This document shows positions 40,233 to 41,455 of a stretch of 41,455 nucleotides of DNA, piece after piece. Below the pieces are notes generated by a model. The model searched no databases and had not been told where the DNA came from. It saw nothing but the letters and a program-made list of their open reading frames with translations. The position numbers were made by a program, and so were the translations under genes. Source of the DNA: Desulfovibrio sp. DV (GTDB lineage Bacteria; Desulfobacterota; Desulfovibrionia; Desulfovibrionales; Desulfovibrionaceae); assembly GCF_001936595.1 (NCBI RefSeq), contig NZ_MLBG01000028.1:1-41455 (forward strand), written 5' to 3'. The stretch's first letter is position 1. Every line of letters begins with the position of its first letter.

Positions 40233-41342
40233 ATGAAAAACACACAGTTGGCTCTGTCCGTCATCACCTATACCTACGACGACCATACCCTGGCCGCCGG
40301 CCTGCTCGCCTCCATGGCTGCGTGGGACGTCCTCCCGCGTGAAACCATTGTCATCGACGACGGCTCCAAGACGCCCTTTGCCCTGCCGGCCGATGGGCCA
40401 AGGCCCCGGCTCATCCGGCTTGAACCCAACCAGGGGCCGGCCCGGGCCAAGGCCGCCGGTCTGGATGCAGCCCAAAACCGTTTCCTCCTTTCCCTGGACG
40501 CCGATATCCGCCTGCCGCCCGACTGGATCAGCCGCTGCCTGCGCGAGGCAGCCAAGCCGGACGTCGGCATTGTGGCCACACCCATCGTCACCGATGCCGG
40601 CCCGGGACTGCTGGCCGACTACCAACAGTTGCGCTACGGCCTCATGGTCAATTTCTCCGGCAACGCCGACGTTGCCCCGGCCGGGCTTTGGCTCCTTCGC
40701 CGGGATGTCTGGCAACGCTATGGCTTTCATGATTACCCCCATCGCCTGCATGAAGACGTCCATTTCAGCCAGACCCTGCGCCGGGCCGGGCTGGCTCTTC
40801 GCATCCTGCCCGAACCGGCCGCCCGGCAGATCCGGCGTCTGTCGCGCCAGACCATGGTCAGACGCGGCTGGGTCTGGCAGGGCCGGCAGTATCTGGCCGC
40901 GGCCCGCCACAACCCCATCGACCCGGTCAACGCCTTCCTTCTGGCCATGCGAAATCGTGTGGCCAGCCACCAGGCCGCCAACCCCGCCTTCCTGTATTAT
41001 GACCTGCTCTACCTCGCCTTTGCCCTGACCAGCCTGCTGCGCGAAGCCGGCTACCAGGTCGACGCCGCCAGCCTGCCGGCGGTCCTGGCCGATGCTCTGC
41101 CGCACCCGCAAGCCGCTGCGCTGCTGCGCGCCGATCTGGCCGGGCTTGGCCTATCATCCGGGGCCGGGGGGCAAGCCTCTCCGCTCGTTGCAGCGGTCCG
41201 AAACGGGGTGCGGTCCCTGTTGCCGGACAACGCCGACCGCGCCCTGGAACAGGCCATGCCGCATTTGCTGCAAGAAGATGCCAGAGAGGACTGGGATATT
41301 TCGTTTTATGACACCGAGGCAGGGGACGCCGCCGGAAGGTGA
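40233..41342 (+). CDS. Family 2 glycosyltransferase
   Basis: A 369-residue GT-A-fold glycosyltransferase. The nucleotide-binding start is typical (QLALSVITYTYDDHTLAAGL, then IVIDDGSKTPF), with NQGPARAKAAGLDAAQNRFL, the metal-binding DxD in LLSLDADIRLPPDWI, and the acceptor-site acid in HEDVHFSQTLRRAG. The C-terminal 100 or so residues are helical and poorly conserved, ending in the acidic DWDISFYDTEAGD. ATG 40233 (MKNTQLALSV) is chosen although its ribosome binding site is weak; the frame is open to 40095. The sugar and acceptor are unknown; polysaccharide or glycan decoration is inferred. Confidence 0.85.
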   Translation: MKNTQLALSVITYTYDDHTLAAGLLASMAAWDVLPRETIVIDDGSKTPFALPADGPRPRLIRLEPNQGPARAKAAGLDAAQNRFLLSLDADIRLPPDWISRCLREAAKPDVGIVATPIVTDAGPGLLADYQQLRYGLMVNFSGNADVAPAGLWLLRRDVWQRYGFHDYPHRLHEDVHFSQTLRRAGLALRILPEPAARQIRRLSRQTMVRRGWVWQGRQYLAAARHNPIDPVNAFLLAMRNRVASHQAANPAFLYYDLLYLAFALTSLLREAGYQVDAASLPAVLADALPHPQAAALLRADLAGLGLSSGAGGQASPLVAAVRNGVRSLLPDNADRALEQAMPHLLQEDAREDWDISFYDTEAGDAAGR

Positions 41343-41395
41343 TGGTGTTGATGCTGGTGATGGCGATGGTGATGGTGAGGGTGAGGGCGATGGGA
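41341..41395 (+). repeat. GATGGT-type hexamer tract
   Basis: An imperfect tandem of GATGGT/GGTGAT/GAGGGT units (for example GGTGATGGCGATGGTGATGG) immediately after the glycosyltransferase stop. G-rich on the plus strand, with no C-run. It may be a slippage-prone microsatellite. The remaining bases to the right edge contain GGGCTTCGCCCC and CCCCACCGGGG, two small hairpins. Confidence 0.55.
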
Positions 41396-41455
41396 GGCAG
41401 GGAGCAGGGGGAGGAAGGCAGAAGATCAGGGCTTCGCCCCGAACCCCACCGGGGG

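Noticed and set aside
1-41455. CRISPR array
   Set aside because: No series of regularly spaced identical repeats was found; the repeats present are pairs or microsatellite-like.

Overview
The window is high-GC bacterial chromosome. Gene content points to a deltaproteobacterial sulfate reducer of the Desulfovibrio / Solidesulfovibrio group: many sensor kinases and chemosensory genes, small exported proteins of unknown family, and an rpmH-rnpA-yidD-yidC-jag block. The taxon is inferred from composition and gene content only; no database search was possible.

Layout. 1-2.3 kb: a radical SAM protein cut by the left edge, then a LysE-type exporter. 2.5-5.7 kb, minus strand: a hybrid sensor kinase with a periplasmic solute-binding domain, three PAS domains and a receiver. 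6-11 kb is a patchy accessory stretch. It holds a small membrane protein, an AT-rich secreted protein, a DUF5009/NagX-like acyltransferase, a Mop (molybdopterin-binding) remnant, and a phage-type repressor broken by one extra base next to a two-copy operator.

11.1-22.2 kb is the centrepiece: a tightly packed chemosensory operon. It encodes a soluble receptor with two signalling tips, a triple CheW, CheB, a HEAT-repeat protein, CheR, CheY, CheA with a long middle region, a 79-aa protein, a second CheY and a ParA-type ATPase. It ends in a decayed toxin/antitoxin pair. With no membrane-bound receptor, a receptor able to bridge two CheA/CheW layers, and a ParA, the operon most likely builds and partitions a cytoplasmic sandwich array, as described for DosM and ParC/ParP in Vibrio and PpfA in Rhodobacter.

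22.2-25.8 kb: a DUF2442 remnant, an L,D-transpeptidase flanked by diverged repeats, a LysR regulator divergent from a C_GCAxxG_C_C protein, and a 3' tRNA-Pro fragment that keeps its own terminator (an integration scar). 25.8-32.5 kb: a 7TMR-type histidine kinase and LuxR-type regulator surrounded by six small exported proteins without a recognised family. 32.45-33.0 kb: a fusion of an IS256-type transposase fragment with a phage Mom-like fragment, next to tRNA-fMet.

33.5-37.2 kb: rpmH, rnpA, yidD, yidC and jag. Here rpmH lies wholly inside an N-terminally extended rnpA frame, with start codons 4 nt apart, as reported for Thermus. 37.6-41.4 kb: an EamA transporter, a LysM/TPR protein, a family 2 glycosyltransferase, and a GATGGT-rich tract at the right edge.
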